NCBI GenBank assembly: GCA_024638545.1
Contig: JAHEKD010000030.1
Coordinates: forward strand, 1 to 9,701
DNA from: Gammaproteobacteria bacterium
GTDB lineage: Bacteria > Pseudomonadota > Gammaproteobacteria > Arenicellales > JAHEKD01
Length of the DNA: 9,701 bases
Direction: 5' to 3'
Below, in pieces: positions 1 to 6,749 of this stretch. A program made the position numbers and the translations under genes. Each line of letters begins with the position of its first letter. The stretch's first letter is position 1. A model generated the notes under the pieces. That model did no database searches, was not told where the DNA came from, and was given only the letters and a program-made list of their open reading frames with translations.

Positions 1-681
1 GTCATTGTTCAGGTCTGAACTATTACCAGCATCATCAACTTCGGCAATCGACTGATCCCAGTACGCTAAAGAGACACGTCCTGCGCCAAAGTTGTATCGA
101 GCTGCGATGCTGAAGGAATCGATATCTTCGTTGCCGGGATCGTCCTGGTTTAGCTCGAAGGCGGTACCGAATTCGAGGTCGCCCCAGGTATTTCGGTATA
201 CCAGTGTGTCAGACGTTTTGTCGCTGAAATCACCGACTTCATACATGGCGTAGTTGCCGGTGTATTCGTTACCCAGGGCATAGCTGGTTCCTGTCAGGCC
301 ATAGAAAGGGTTGGTCTGGCGACCGATGGTGACTGTACCAAAGCTGCCTTTCAGGCCAACAAAGCTGTGACGCTTGCTAAGGCCGGTTGCGCTGCCCTCG
401 TCTTCAACCACCTGTGTTCCCCACTCGTAGCGGTAAACAGCAGCCATGCCGTTTCCAAGGTCTTCCTCTCCTCTGATACCGAAGCGTGATGAAGCGTCTT
501 CAAAGCCGATAACATCATCCTCAGCTGCGTCAGCATCGGTGCGCTGCAGGCCTGCACGCAGACGGCCGTAGACTGTTGGGCCGGAATCATCAGCCTGTGC
601 CGTGGTCGGCGCCATGACCGTGACCGCGGCGGGCACAGACATTGCGGTTGCCACTGCGATTGCAATTAGTTTTTTATTCAT
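1..681 (-). CDS. Gram-negative general porin, 3' end cut by window edge
   Basis: This gene encodes the first 227 residues of a trimeric beta-barrel outer-membrane porin, which would let small hydrophilic solutes diffuse into the periplasm. It reads in frame from an ATG at 681-679 to base 1 without a stop. The SD AAAGGAG (698-692) lies 10 nt upstream of the start. Residues 1-30 form a signal peptide (MNKK, a hydrophobic stretch, then AQA before DDSG). The mature part begins with the typical first strand TVYGRLRAGL. It continues with SSRFGIRGEEDLGNG and RHSFVGLKGSFGTVTIGRQ, which match the SRFG..G.EDLG and .VGL.G.FGT...GRQ motifs of the OmpC/Porin_4 class. Porins of this class are usually 320-400 residues, so roughly the last third is missing. 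It is divergent from the formate dehydrogenase genes. The family is clear; substrate preference cannot be told. Confidence 0.93.
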   Translation of the reverse strand, partial: MNKKLIAIAVATAMSVPAAVTVMAPTTAQADDSGPTVYGRLRAGLQRTDADAAEDDVIGFEDASSRFGIRGEEDLGNGMAAVYRYEWGTQVVEDEGSATGLSKRHSFVGLKGSFGTVTIGRQTNPFYGLTGTSYALGNEYTGNYAMYEVGDFSDKTSDTLVYRNTWGDLEFGTAFELNQDDPGNEDIDSFSIAARYNFGAGRVSLAYWDQSIAEVDDAGNSSDLNND

Positions 682-721
682 GAGTCATTAACTCCTTTAA
701 ATTAATATTTAAATAAATGAG

Positions 722-736
722 AACCTAAATAAGGTT
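722..736 (-). repeat. Short stem-loop in presumed porin leader
   Basis: AACCT (722-726) and AGGTT (732-736) are perfect inverted arms around a 5-nt AT loop. On the minus strand this would sit about 40 nt upstream of the porin start. If the promoter proposed at 748-776 is right, it would be close to the 5' end of the porin mRNA, where such stems can protect a transcript. Five base pairs with an AT-rich loop is weak, so it could be chance. Confidence 0.25.
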
Positions 737-747
737 AGGTTATGCTT

Positions 748-776
748 ATTTAAAACCATCGGTGAACAAATTGCAA
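748..776 (-). promoter_or_regulatory. Possible sigma-70 promoter for the porin
   Basis: On the minus strand TTGCAA (776-771) and TTAAAT (753-748) are separated by exactly 17 nt. Each matches four of six bases of the -35 and -10 consensus. It would give a leader of about 60 nt ahead of the porin ATG. The match is modest and the region is AT-rich, so this is only the best of several weak candidates. Confidence 0.25.
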
Positions 777-812
777 CAATTCATTAACTAAAATACAACA
801 AAAATGAATCGC

Positions 813-832
813 ATGTTGCAAAACTGCAACAT
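813..832. promoter_or_regulatory. Perfect 8-bp inverted repeat, candidate operator
   Basis: ATGTTGCA (813-820) and TGCAACAT (825-832) are perfect inverted arms separated by AAAC. A third half-site, TGCAACA, occurs at 772-778, overlapping the proposed porin -35 box. It lies 53 bp from the matching right arm, close to five helical turns. A symmetric site with a phased extra half-site is typical of a dimeric regulator upstream of a promoter. I cannot assign the regulator. The site is nearer to the porin than to fds and so more likely serves the porin. Confidence 0.4.
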
Positions 833-1130
833 TCTCTCCGATTTAGGGCCCAATTTGATCGATTAATGAATGACCTAGCCTGGAATCGTCAGATCAAGAG
901 TCAATTTGCCAAATGCCAGCATGAAAATTCCTGATTCGAGCATCGGTTGTAGTGTATATCATTTGCACAGCTTAGAACTTCCTGGGCCTTGAAAATCTGC
1001 TAATGTATCAGGGCCTTCTTAAGGGTATTTAGCGCAGGCGCTCACATGCTCGGTGCTGCACTGGCAAACATGCCGCATTGAATTAGACAGTTAAATATAG
1101 CGTCATAGGGACACTTATAGTTTTTACATC

Positions 1131-1160
1131 GTGTTACAAATTTTTATCCGGTGTTATAAA
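1131..1160. promoter_or_regulatory. Direct repeat GTGTTAYAAA, candidate activator site
   Basis: GTGTTACAAA (1131-1140) recurs as GTGTTATAAA (1151-1160). The period is exactly 20 bp, about two helical turns, so both copies would face the same side of the DNA. The pair lies about 160-190 bp upstream of the fds start codon. Such in-phase direct repeats often bind response regulators or LysR-type dimers. Nothing else in the sequence confirms a function, and AT-rich DNA makes chance similarity possible. Confidence 0.3.
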
Positions 1161-1289
1161 ATTGTGACGTAACAAGAGCAAGTCCGATTTAAAATTTGTT
1201 GTATAGTTCAGATCGATTACATATCCCTGAATTCTTATTGATGCTTTATGACTGCAGCAAATTTTCATCAGGGAAGGTCATTAATTTTT

Positions 1290-1312
1290 TACAACATTCA
1301 TTGTAGTGGAGA
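1290..1312 (+). promoter_or_regulatory. Inverted repeat and ribosome-binding site of the TTG-started fds gene
   Basis: GTGGAGA (1306-1312) is a good Shine-Dalgarno sequence 9 nt before the TTG at 1322. An in-frame TAA at 1316-1318 rules out any start further upstream, so this SD decides the start. Just before it, TACAA (1290-1294) and TTGTA (1301-1305) form a 5-bp inverted repeat around a 6-nt spacer. It could be a small operator or a hairpin abutting the SD; the hairpin part is weak. Confidence 0.5.
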
Positions 1313-1321
1313 AAATAATCT

Positions 1322-2986
1322 TTGAAGCGCGATAAGAAAAGGCGAATTGCAGCCAAGGGGCGGGCTGTTAACCCCGAAATCAGGGATCACCTGCGGGGGC
1401 TGTTAGACGAGGCTGCGTTACGCCGTGACCGCTTGCTCGAGTACCTGCATCGCATCCAGGATGCCCATGGGCACATATCAGACGAACATATCGTTGCACT
1501 GGCGGATTTACTGAAACTGGCGTCAACAGAAGTTTACGAAGTCGCCACCTTCTATCACCACTTTGATGTCGTTAAGGACGCGCAGGCCAAACCGCCGGCA
1601 TTAACCGTTCGGGTGTGTGATTCAATGACCTGCCAGATGTTTGGAGCCGAGTCGTTAATCACCTCCCTGGAGGCGGTTACGGATCAAAGTGTCAGAATTC
1701 AGCGGGTACCGTGTGTGGGCCGCTGTGAAACAGCACCGGTTGCGGTAGTGGGCCAGCGTCCGGTGCCGCATGCAGATCAGAACAGCGTGATGGGTGTGGT
1801 TGAATCGAATCAGACCACCGACCCGGTTGCGTCAACTGTAATCAACCTGGGTGCTTACCAATCGGCCGACGGCTATGCGCTTTTGAGCGCCTGTTACGCA
1901 GGTGAGCACAGTGCTGAAGAGATAATGGCTGCACTGGACGATGCCGGGCTGCGCGGATTAGGGGGCGCCGGATTTCCGGCGGGGCGCAAATGGCGTATCG
2001 TCGGTGGCTATAGTGGCCCGCGGTTACTGGCGGTGAATATTGACGAGGGTGAACCGGGGACCTTCAAGGATCGCTATTACCTGGAGCGTGATCCACACCG
2101 TTTTATAGAAGGGATGCTGATTGCCTGCTGGGTGGTGGGCATCGATACGGCCTACGTGTATATTCGCGATGAATACCCGGCCTGTCTTGCCGTGTTGCGC
2201 GACTGTTTTGCCGAGGTGCAGGCGCTGTATCCAGGTAAACTGCCGCGCATTGAGCTCAGGCGCGGTGCCGGGTCATACATCTGCGGTGAAGAATCGGCGA
2301 TGATTGAGTCAATTGAAGGCAAGCGCGGCATGCCCCGGCTCAGACCCCCGTACGTGGCTGAAGTCGGCCTGTTTGGCAAACCGACGCTTGAACATAATAT
2401 GGAAACGCTGTTCTGGGTTCGCGACATTGTCGAAAAAGGCGCTCACTGGTTTAGCTCATATGGTCGTCATGACCGCAAAGGCTTGCGTTCATTTTCTGTG
2501 AGCGGCCGGGTCAAGACGCCGGGGGTGCACCTGGCGCCGGCAGGAATCACCCTGAATGAGCTGATTGATGAATACTGCGGCGGCATGCTGGAAGGGCATC
2601 GTCTCTACGGCTACTTTCCGGGCGGGGCCTCCGGTGGGATACTGCCGGCAGCGCTGGCCGATGTGCCGCTGGATTTTGATACCTTGCAGGCCCACGACTG
2701 CTTTATTGGCTCGGCGGCGATTATCGTGTTTTCAGACCAGGACAGTGCCCGGTCACTGGCGTTGAATGCGATGCGTTTTTTCGCCCACGAGTCCTGCGGC
2801 AAGTGCACGCCGTGCCGGGTCGGGACGTCAAAAGCGGTGGAATTAATGGCGCAGTCGCGCTGGGACAAGGCAACACTCACCGATTTATCGCAGGTGATGA
2901 TGGATGCGTCGATTTGCGGTCTGGGCCAGGCGGCGCCGAATCCGATGCTATGCGTGTTCAAATATTTTAATGAGGAGGTGGTTTAA
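1322..2986 (+). CDS. fdsB: NAD-dependent formate dehydrogenase diaphorase subunit, NuoE-NuoF fusion (FdsG+FdsB, Fdh1B-like)
   Basis: This 554-residue subunit would accept electrons from the catalytic subunit and reduce NAD+ through FMN in the cytoplasm. Residues about 20-160 form a NuoE-like thioredoxin-fold [2Fe-2S] domain with ligands C99, C104, C131 and C135 (CX4C and CX3C). Residues about 180-550 are NuoF-like. They contain the glycine-rich NADH/FMN motif GLGGAGFPAGRKW (212-224), NIDEGEPGTFKDR (239-251), and SCGKCTPCR (491-499). C492, C495 and C498, with C532, would bind a [4Fe-4S] cluster. The start is a TTG: an in-frame stop lies two codons upstream and there is no ATG before the first conserved cysteine. 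The N-terminus is very basic (MKRDKKRR). The stop overlaps the next start by one base (TAATG). In Cupriavidus the two halves are separate fdsG and fdsB; Methylorubrum Fdh1B is fused in the same way. A hydrogenase or complex I diaphorase is unlikely, given the next gene. Confidence 0.9.
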   Translation: MKRDKKRRIAAKGRAVNPEIRDHLRGLLDEAALRRDRLLEYLHRIQDAHGHISDEHIVALADLLKLASTEVYEVATFYHHFDVVKDAQAKPPALTVRVCDSMTCQMFGAESLITSLEAVTDQSVRIQRVPCVGRCETAPVAVVGQRPVPHADQNSVMGVVESNQTTDPVASTVINLGAYQSADGYALLSACYAGEHSAEEIMAALDDAGLRGLGGAGFPAGRKWRIVGGYSGPRLLAVNIDEGEPGTFKDRYYLERDPHRFIEGMLIACWVVGIDTAYVYIRDEYPACLAVLRDCFAEVQALYPGKLPRIELRRGAGSYICGEESAMIESIEGKRGMPRLRPPYVAEVGLFGKPTLEHNMETLFWVRDIVEKGAHWFSSYGRHDRKGLRSFSVSGRVKTPGVHLAPAGITLNELIDEYCGGMLEGHRLYGYFPGGASGGILPAALADVPLDFDTLQAHDCFIGSAAIIVFSDQDSARSLALNAMRFFAHESCGKCTPCRVGTSKAVELMAQSRWDKATLTDLSQVMMDASICGLGQAAPNPMLCVFKYFNEEVV

Positions 2987-5727
2987 TGAAGGTTGCGGCC
3001 AAAACGGATTTACAAGCAATTCAGTTTGAATTAAACGGTGCTGCAGTTGAGGCGCATGGGGGTGAAACGATTTTACAGGCGGCGCAACGTGCAGGCGTTG
3101 AGATTCCGCACCTGTGCTACACCGACGGCATGCGTGCAGACGGCAACTGCCGTGCCTGTGTGGTGGAGATAAACGGTGAACGCGCACTGGCGCCGTCGTG
3201 CTGCCGCACGCCGAGTGAAGGCATGCAGGTCATCACGGATAGTGCGCGCAGCGTCAAATCCCAACAGATGGTGCTGGAGTTGTTGTTATCGGACATGGTC
3301 GAAGACCAGTATACGCTTAACTCCGAGCTGGATGACTGGTGTCAGAAGCTTGCAGTATCCAAGCCGCGATTTTCGCCGCGCCAACAGCCCGCGCTTGACC
3401 TCTCACATCCTGCGATTGCGGTAAATCTTGATGCCTGTATTCAATGCACTCGCTGTGTGCGGGCCTGCCGTGAAGTCCAGGTTAATGATGTGATCGGCTA
3501 CGCCCACCGCGGCAGTCATTCAAAAATCGTTTTTGATCTGGATGACCCGATGGGCGACAGCACCTGCGTGGCCTGTGGCGAATGCGTTCAGGCATGTCCG
3601 ACCGGTGCGCTGATGCCGGCGAATGGGGTGGGTTTAATAACGCCGGACAAGTCGGTGGATTCGGTATGTCCGTACTGCGGTGTGGGCTGCCTGCTAACTT
3701 ATCATGTCAAGGACAATGAGATTTTATACACCACCGGCCGTGACGGGCCGTCGAATAACAGGCGCTTGTGTGTTAAAGGCCGCTATGGCTTTGACTATGT
3801 CAGGCACAGGCACCGCCTCACCAAGCCTTTAATCCGCCGTGACGATGCACCCAAATCGGGTGACTTCAGCATGGACCCGGGTGATCCGCTATCGGTATTT
3901 CGTGAAGCGAGTTGGGAAGAGGCGATGGCGGAAGCGGCGGGAGGATTAAAATCCATTCGTGATCAGGATGGCGGAAATGCGCTGGCCGGATTTGGATCGG
4001 CCAAAGGCAGTAACGAAGAAGCGTATTTGTTCCAGAAACTGGTGCGCACCGGTTTTGGCACCAACAATGTCGATCACTGCACCCGTCTTTGTCATGCCTC
4101 GTCGGTGGCGGCTTTACTCGAAGGCGTCGGCTCGGGCGCGGTATCAAACCAGGTTGCTGATTGTGAAGATGCAGAAGTGATTGTGGTGATTGGTTCAAAC
4201 CCCACCAATAACCATCCAGTGGCGGCAACGTTCATGAAAAACGCGGCGCGGGCGGGCAAAACCCTGATCCTGATGGATCCACGCAAAACGGTGCTGGCCC
4301 GCCATGCGGACTATATGCTGCAGTTTAACCCGGATACGGACGTGGCGCTGATCAATGCGATGATATACACCATCATTGATGAGGACCTGGTGGATCATGA
4401 CTATATTAACAAGTACACCGAAGATTATGCGCTGATTAAGGACAATATTGCGTCATTCACTCCGCAGGCAATGGCGCCGATTTGCGGGATTGATGCCGAG
4501 ACGATTCGGGAGGTGGCTCGACTGTATGCGACTTCCAGGGGTTCGATTATCTTCTGGGGTATGGGTGTATCGCAACACATACACGGCACCGATAATGTTC
4601 GTTGCCTGATCACGCTGTGCCTGATCAGCGGCCAGATCGGCCGTCCGGGAACAGGCCTGCATCCGCTTCGTGGGCAAAACAATGTGCAGGGGGCATCGGA
4701 TGCCGGGCTGATCCCGATGGTGTTTCCGGACTATCAGCGCGTGGATGATGATGCTGCGCGCGCCAGGTTTGAAAACGCCTGGGGCCATGCTCTGGACCCG
4801 ACCCCGGGACTGACGGTGGTGGAAATTATGCATGCGGTGCTTGAACGCAAAATCAAGGGCATGTATATCATGGGCGAAAACCCGGCGATGTCGGATCCGA
4901 ATTTAAATCACGCTCGCCAGGCACTGGCGGCACTGGATCATTTAGTGGTGCAGGATATCTTTTTAACGGAAACAGCCTACCTGGCGGATGTGGTGTTGCC
5001 GGCATCGGCGTTTCCGGAAAAGACCGGGACATTCTCGAATACGGATCGCCGAGTGCAGCTGGGTCGCAAAGCGCTTGAGATGCCGGGCGAGGCCCGCCAG
5101 GATCTGCGCATCATTGAAGATATGGCGCAGCGTTTAGGCCTGGACTGGAATTATCCTGATGTTGCTGATGTTTATGAAGAAATGCGCAGCGTAATGCCAT
5201 CGATCAACGGCATCACCTGGCAGCGATTGCAGGACAACGATACGGTCACCTATCCGTGTGAAGACGAGCACGATCCGGGGCAGCCGGTGGTGTTTACCGA
5301 TGGCTTTCCCACCGCCAGCGGCAAGGCCCGGCTGGTACCGGTGGATTTAATTTTTGCCGATGAGCAGCCGGATGCGGTGTATCCGTTTGTGCTGATTACG
5401 GGCCGGCAGCTGGAGCACTGGCATACCGGCGCGATGACACGGCGTGCGAGCGTACTGGATGCGATCGAGCCGTTGCCGACGGTATCCGTGAATCCTGACG
5501 ATCTTAAAAAGATGGGGCTCAACGAAGGCGATGAGATAGTGGTAGAATCGCGGCGCGGGAAACTCACGGCCTTTGCGCGGGAAATGCCCGGGCTTCGACA
5601 GGGGGATATTTTTATTCCGTTTTGTTTTCATGAGGCGGCAGCGAACTTGCTGACCAATGAGGCGATTGATCCGGTGGGTAAAATTCCTGAATTTAAGTAC
5701 TGCGCCGTGAAAGTAATGGCGGCCTAG
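2986..5727 (+). CDS. fdsA: Formate dehydrogenase catalytic alpha subunit, W/Mo-bis-MGD, Cys type
   Basis: This 913-residue protein would oxidise formate to CO2 at a W- or Mo-bis-MGD centre in the cytoplasm. Domains in order: a NuoG-like [2Fe-2S] domain (C44, C55, C58, C72 or C73); two CX2CX2CX3C [4Fe-4S] sites (C151-C161 and C194-C204); the [4Fe-4S] site beside the metal (C228, C231, C235, C262); the molybdopterin oxidoreductase core; and a dinucleotide-binding C-terminal domain from about 795. VDHCTRLCHASSV (362-374) aligns with the E. coli FdhF Sec140-His141 motif, so C369 is the metal ligand and H370 the neighbouring His; no selenocysteine is used. R562 in PLRGQNNVQGA matches the active-site Arg. 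Canonical FdsA has an HxxxCxxC cluster motif after the [2Fe-2S] domain, but residues 97-142 here have only C119. The ATG follows AGGAGGT (2973-2979) with 6-nt spacing. There is no Tat signal, consistent with a soluble NAD-linked enzyme. Confidence 0.93.
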   Translation: MKVAAKTDLQAIQFELNGAAVEAHGGETILQAAQRAGVEIPHLCYTDGMRADGNCRACVVEINGERALAPSCCRTPSEGMQVITDSARSVKSQQMVLELLLSDMVEDQYTLNSELDDWCQKLAVSKPRFSPRQQPALDLSHPAIAVNLDACIQCTRCVRACREVQVNDVIGYAHRGSHSKIVFDLDDPMGDSTCVACGECVQACPTGALMPANGVGLITPDKSVDSVCPYCGVGCLLTYHVKDNEILYTTGRDGPSNNRRLCVKGRYGFDYVRHRHRLTKPLIRRDDAPKSGDFSMDPGDPLSVFREASWEEAMAEAAGGLKSIRDQDGGNALAGFGSAKGSNEEAYLFQKLVRTGFGTNNVDHCTRLCHASSVAALLEGVGSGAVSNQVADCEDAEVIVVIGSNPTNNHPVAATFMKNAARAGKTLILMDPRKTVLARHADYMLQFNPDTDVALINAMIYTIIDEDLVDHDYINKYTEDYALIKDNIASFTPQAMAPICGIDAETIREVARLYATSRGSIIFWGMGVSQHIHGTDNVRCLITLCLISGQIGRPGTGLHPLRGQNNVQGASDAGLIPMVFPDYQRVDDDAARARFENAWGHALDPTPGLTVVEIMHAVLERKIKGMYIMGENPAMSDPNLNHARQALAALDHLVVQDIFLTETAYLADVVLPASAFPEKTGTFSNTDRRVQLGRKALEMPGEARQDLRIIEDMAQRLGLDWNYPDVADVYEEMRSVMPSINGITWQRLQDNDTVTYPCEDEHDPGQPVVFTDGFPTASGKARLVPVDLIFADEQPDAVYPFVLITGRQLEHWHTGAMTRRASVLDAIEPLPTVSVNPDDLKKMGLNEGDEIVVESRRGKLTAFAREMPGLRQGDIFIPFCFHEAAANLLTNEAIDPVGKIPEFKYCAVKVMAA

Positions 5728-5921
5728 CGGAGTCGCTATGGTGCTGCGGTGGCAACGGTTGGGTGTGTATGTATAAGTAAATCCCACCTGTCTTCTCCTG
5801 TAAGGGGGAATTGAGCATAGTGGAAGATAGATGATCACGTATGCTCTGAAAAAAAGCAGCGGGTGCAGTGTAACTGTAAACAGCCCACTCATTTGCGTAA
5901 ACATTCACATATTTCAATGTT
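5728..5921 (+). other. Structured 194-bp spacer between fdsA and fdhD
   Basis: This gap breaks the otherwise near gapless gene row. Four hairpins can be drawn in order. The first is TAGCG/CGCTA around GAGT (5725-5738), overlapping the fdsA stop. Next come the two better hairpins at 5793-5846. The last is CAGT/ACTG with a GTA loop (5866-5876), inside a GGGT/GCCC outer pairing (5861-5864 with 5883-5886). None is followed by a T-run, so I see no Rho-independent terminator. The region may hold a separate fdhD promoter, an RNA processing site that lowers downstream expression, or a regulatory leader. It has no clear resemblance to the Moco riboswitch as I remember it. Confidence 0.5.
5793..5846 (+). 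promoter_or_regulatory. Tandem RNA hairpins, first with GUAA tetraloop
   Basis: The first hairpin pairs TTCTCCT (5793-5799) with GGGGGAA (5804-5810), including two G-U pairs, around a GUAA loop of the stable GNRA type. Two bases later GAGCATAGTG (5813-5822) pairs with CAC plus TATGCTC (5836-5846). This makes a 10-bp stem with one bulged G at 5839 and a 13-nt loop. Seven A residues follow (5849-5855), not T, so this is not a plus-strand terminator. Two stems side by side suggest a folded mRNA element, but base pairing by eye is not proof. Confidence 0.4.
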
Positions 5922-6749
5922 TTGAATACAGACGATAAGTTCACAAAGCAAGTCGAAACGCTTGATGCCTATGGTCGGCGAAAACAACTGTCGGTAACAG
6001 ATGAGCGACCATTGACTGTTTATTTAAATCGAAGAGAAATAGTGACTTTAATGACCATGGGCAGTGAAGCGGGCAGCCTGGTTCTGGGGTATTTAAAAAA
6101 CCAGCGCCTGTTTGATCCGCAGCTCGATCCGTCGGCGGTTAAGGTGCAGGTTGACTGGAGTGTCAATGCTGCTGTTGTTACAGTGCCGGATAATGCAGTT
6201 AATGAAAAAACAGATCTGGGCAAGAAGACGGTTACATCCGGCTGTGGGCAGGGCACGGTCTACGGCGATCTGCTCAAAGACCTCGATGCCAAACCCCTGC
6301 CGCAGCCGACGATTAGTCAATCATGCATATACCATGCCTTGAATCAGCTGGTTCCCTACAACCAGGTATATCGAAGTGCCGGCGCAGTACACGGTTGCGC
6401 ATTGCTGGATGAAAATCAAGAGGTGCTCTATTTTGTAGAGGATGTCGGTCGGCACAACGCGGCGGATGCGATCAGTGGCAAAATGTGGCTTGATGATGTT
6501 CATGGGCAGGGAAAATGGTTCTATACCACGGGCCGGTTAACGTCCGAAATGGTCATAAAAAGTGTTCAAATGGGGATTGCGGTATTGCTGTCTCGTTCGG
6601 GTGTAACCGCTATGGGCATTGCACTGGCTAAAAAGTACAACGTCATTTTATTAGCGAGATCCAAAGGTAAGTTTTTTATTGTTTATAACGGCGCGGATAA
6701 TATAATTCTGGACCAAATGCCTAGAGATGAAAGAGGACGTAATACATGA
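5922..6749 (+). CDS. fdhD: FdhD, sulfur carrier for formate dehydrogenase cofactor
   Basis: FdhD passes sulfur from the IscS-type desulfurase to the bis-MGD cofactor, giving the terminal sulfido ligand that formate dehydrogenases need. The 275-residue protein has the family's normal length. It carries EDVGRHNAADAISG (173-186) and TTGRLTSEMVIKSVQMGI (202-219), matching the FdhD signatures EDVGRHNAVDK and GR.SSEMV.K. The E. coli sulfur-relay motif CGxC is here TSGCGQG (106-111): C108 is kept but the second cysteine is Gly. The likely start is TTG at 5922. An in-frame TAA lies at 5898-5900, no ATG precedes the conserved region, and no good SD is visible, so the exact N-terminus is uncertain. Its end overlaps tupA by 4 nt (ATGA). 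Next to formate dehydrogenase genes the assignment is secure. It probably does the job of FdsC, which is absent. Confidence 0.9.
   Translation: MNTDDKFTKQVETLDAYGRRKQLSVTDERPLTVYLNRREIVTLMTMGSEAGSLVLGYLKNQRLFDPQLDPSAVKVQVDWSVNAAVVTVPDNAVNEKTDLGKKTVTSGCGQGTVYGDLLKDLDAKPLPQPTISQSCIYHALNQLVPYNQVYRSAGAVHGCALLDENQEVLYFVEDVGRHNAADAISGKMWLDDVHGQGKWFYTTGRLTSEMVIKSVQMGIAVLLSRSGVTAMGIALAKKYNVILLARSKGKFFIVYNGADNIILDQMPRDERGRNT

Larger units (their letters stand above)
682..1321. other. 640-bp divergent intergenic region
   Basis: This is AT-rich non-coding DNA between the porin (leftward) and the formate dehydrogenase genes (rightward), so it must hold both promoters. I found no supportable ORF or tRNA and no hairpin followed by a T-run. 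It does hold an inverted repeat (813-832), a direct repeat (1131-1160), a small inverted repeat by the fds start (1290-1305) and a short stem in the presumed porin leader (722-736). Its length is generous for two promoters and suggests upstream activator sites or an undetected small RNA. Confidence 0.7.

Noticed and set aside
351..665. 104-residue minus-strand open frame inside the porin region
   Set aside because: It lies in a different frame from the real porin, which reads from the ATG at 681 with signal peptide and family motifs.
1062..1077. Sigma-54-like promoter: TGGCA then GCA with GG and GC 10 bp apart
   Set aside because: The spacing is right, but the -12 element reads CCGC instead of TTGC and the intervening bases do not fit; it is 245 bp from the start codon. 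It also forms a small GGCA-AACA-TGCC palindrome, so the match may be chance.
682..1321. Small protein gene, CRISPR array or attachment site in the long intergenic region
   Set aside because: No open frame with a ribosome-binding site, no regularly spaced long repeats, no tRNA-like sequence and no integrase nearby.
3346..4096. Selenocysteine (in-frame TGA) in the formate dehydrogenase active site
   Set aside because: The active-site codon in the LCHASS motif is TGT (Cys) and the frame is open throughout, so no Sec is needed.
5725..5855. Rho-independent terminator after fdsA
   Set aside because: The hairpins are followed by mixed sequence or an A-run, not a T-run, on the coding strand; on the minus strand no gene runs into the region.
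5347..5944. Minus-strand open frames of 185 and 83 residues across the end of fdsA and the spacer
   Set aside because: They are antisense to a clear gene for most of their length, show no recognisable domain and have His/Arg-rich composition typical of shadow frames.
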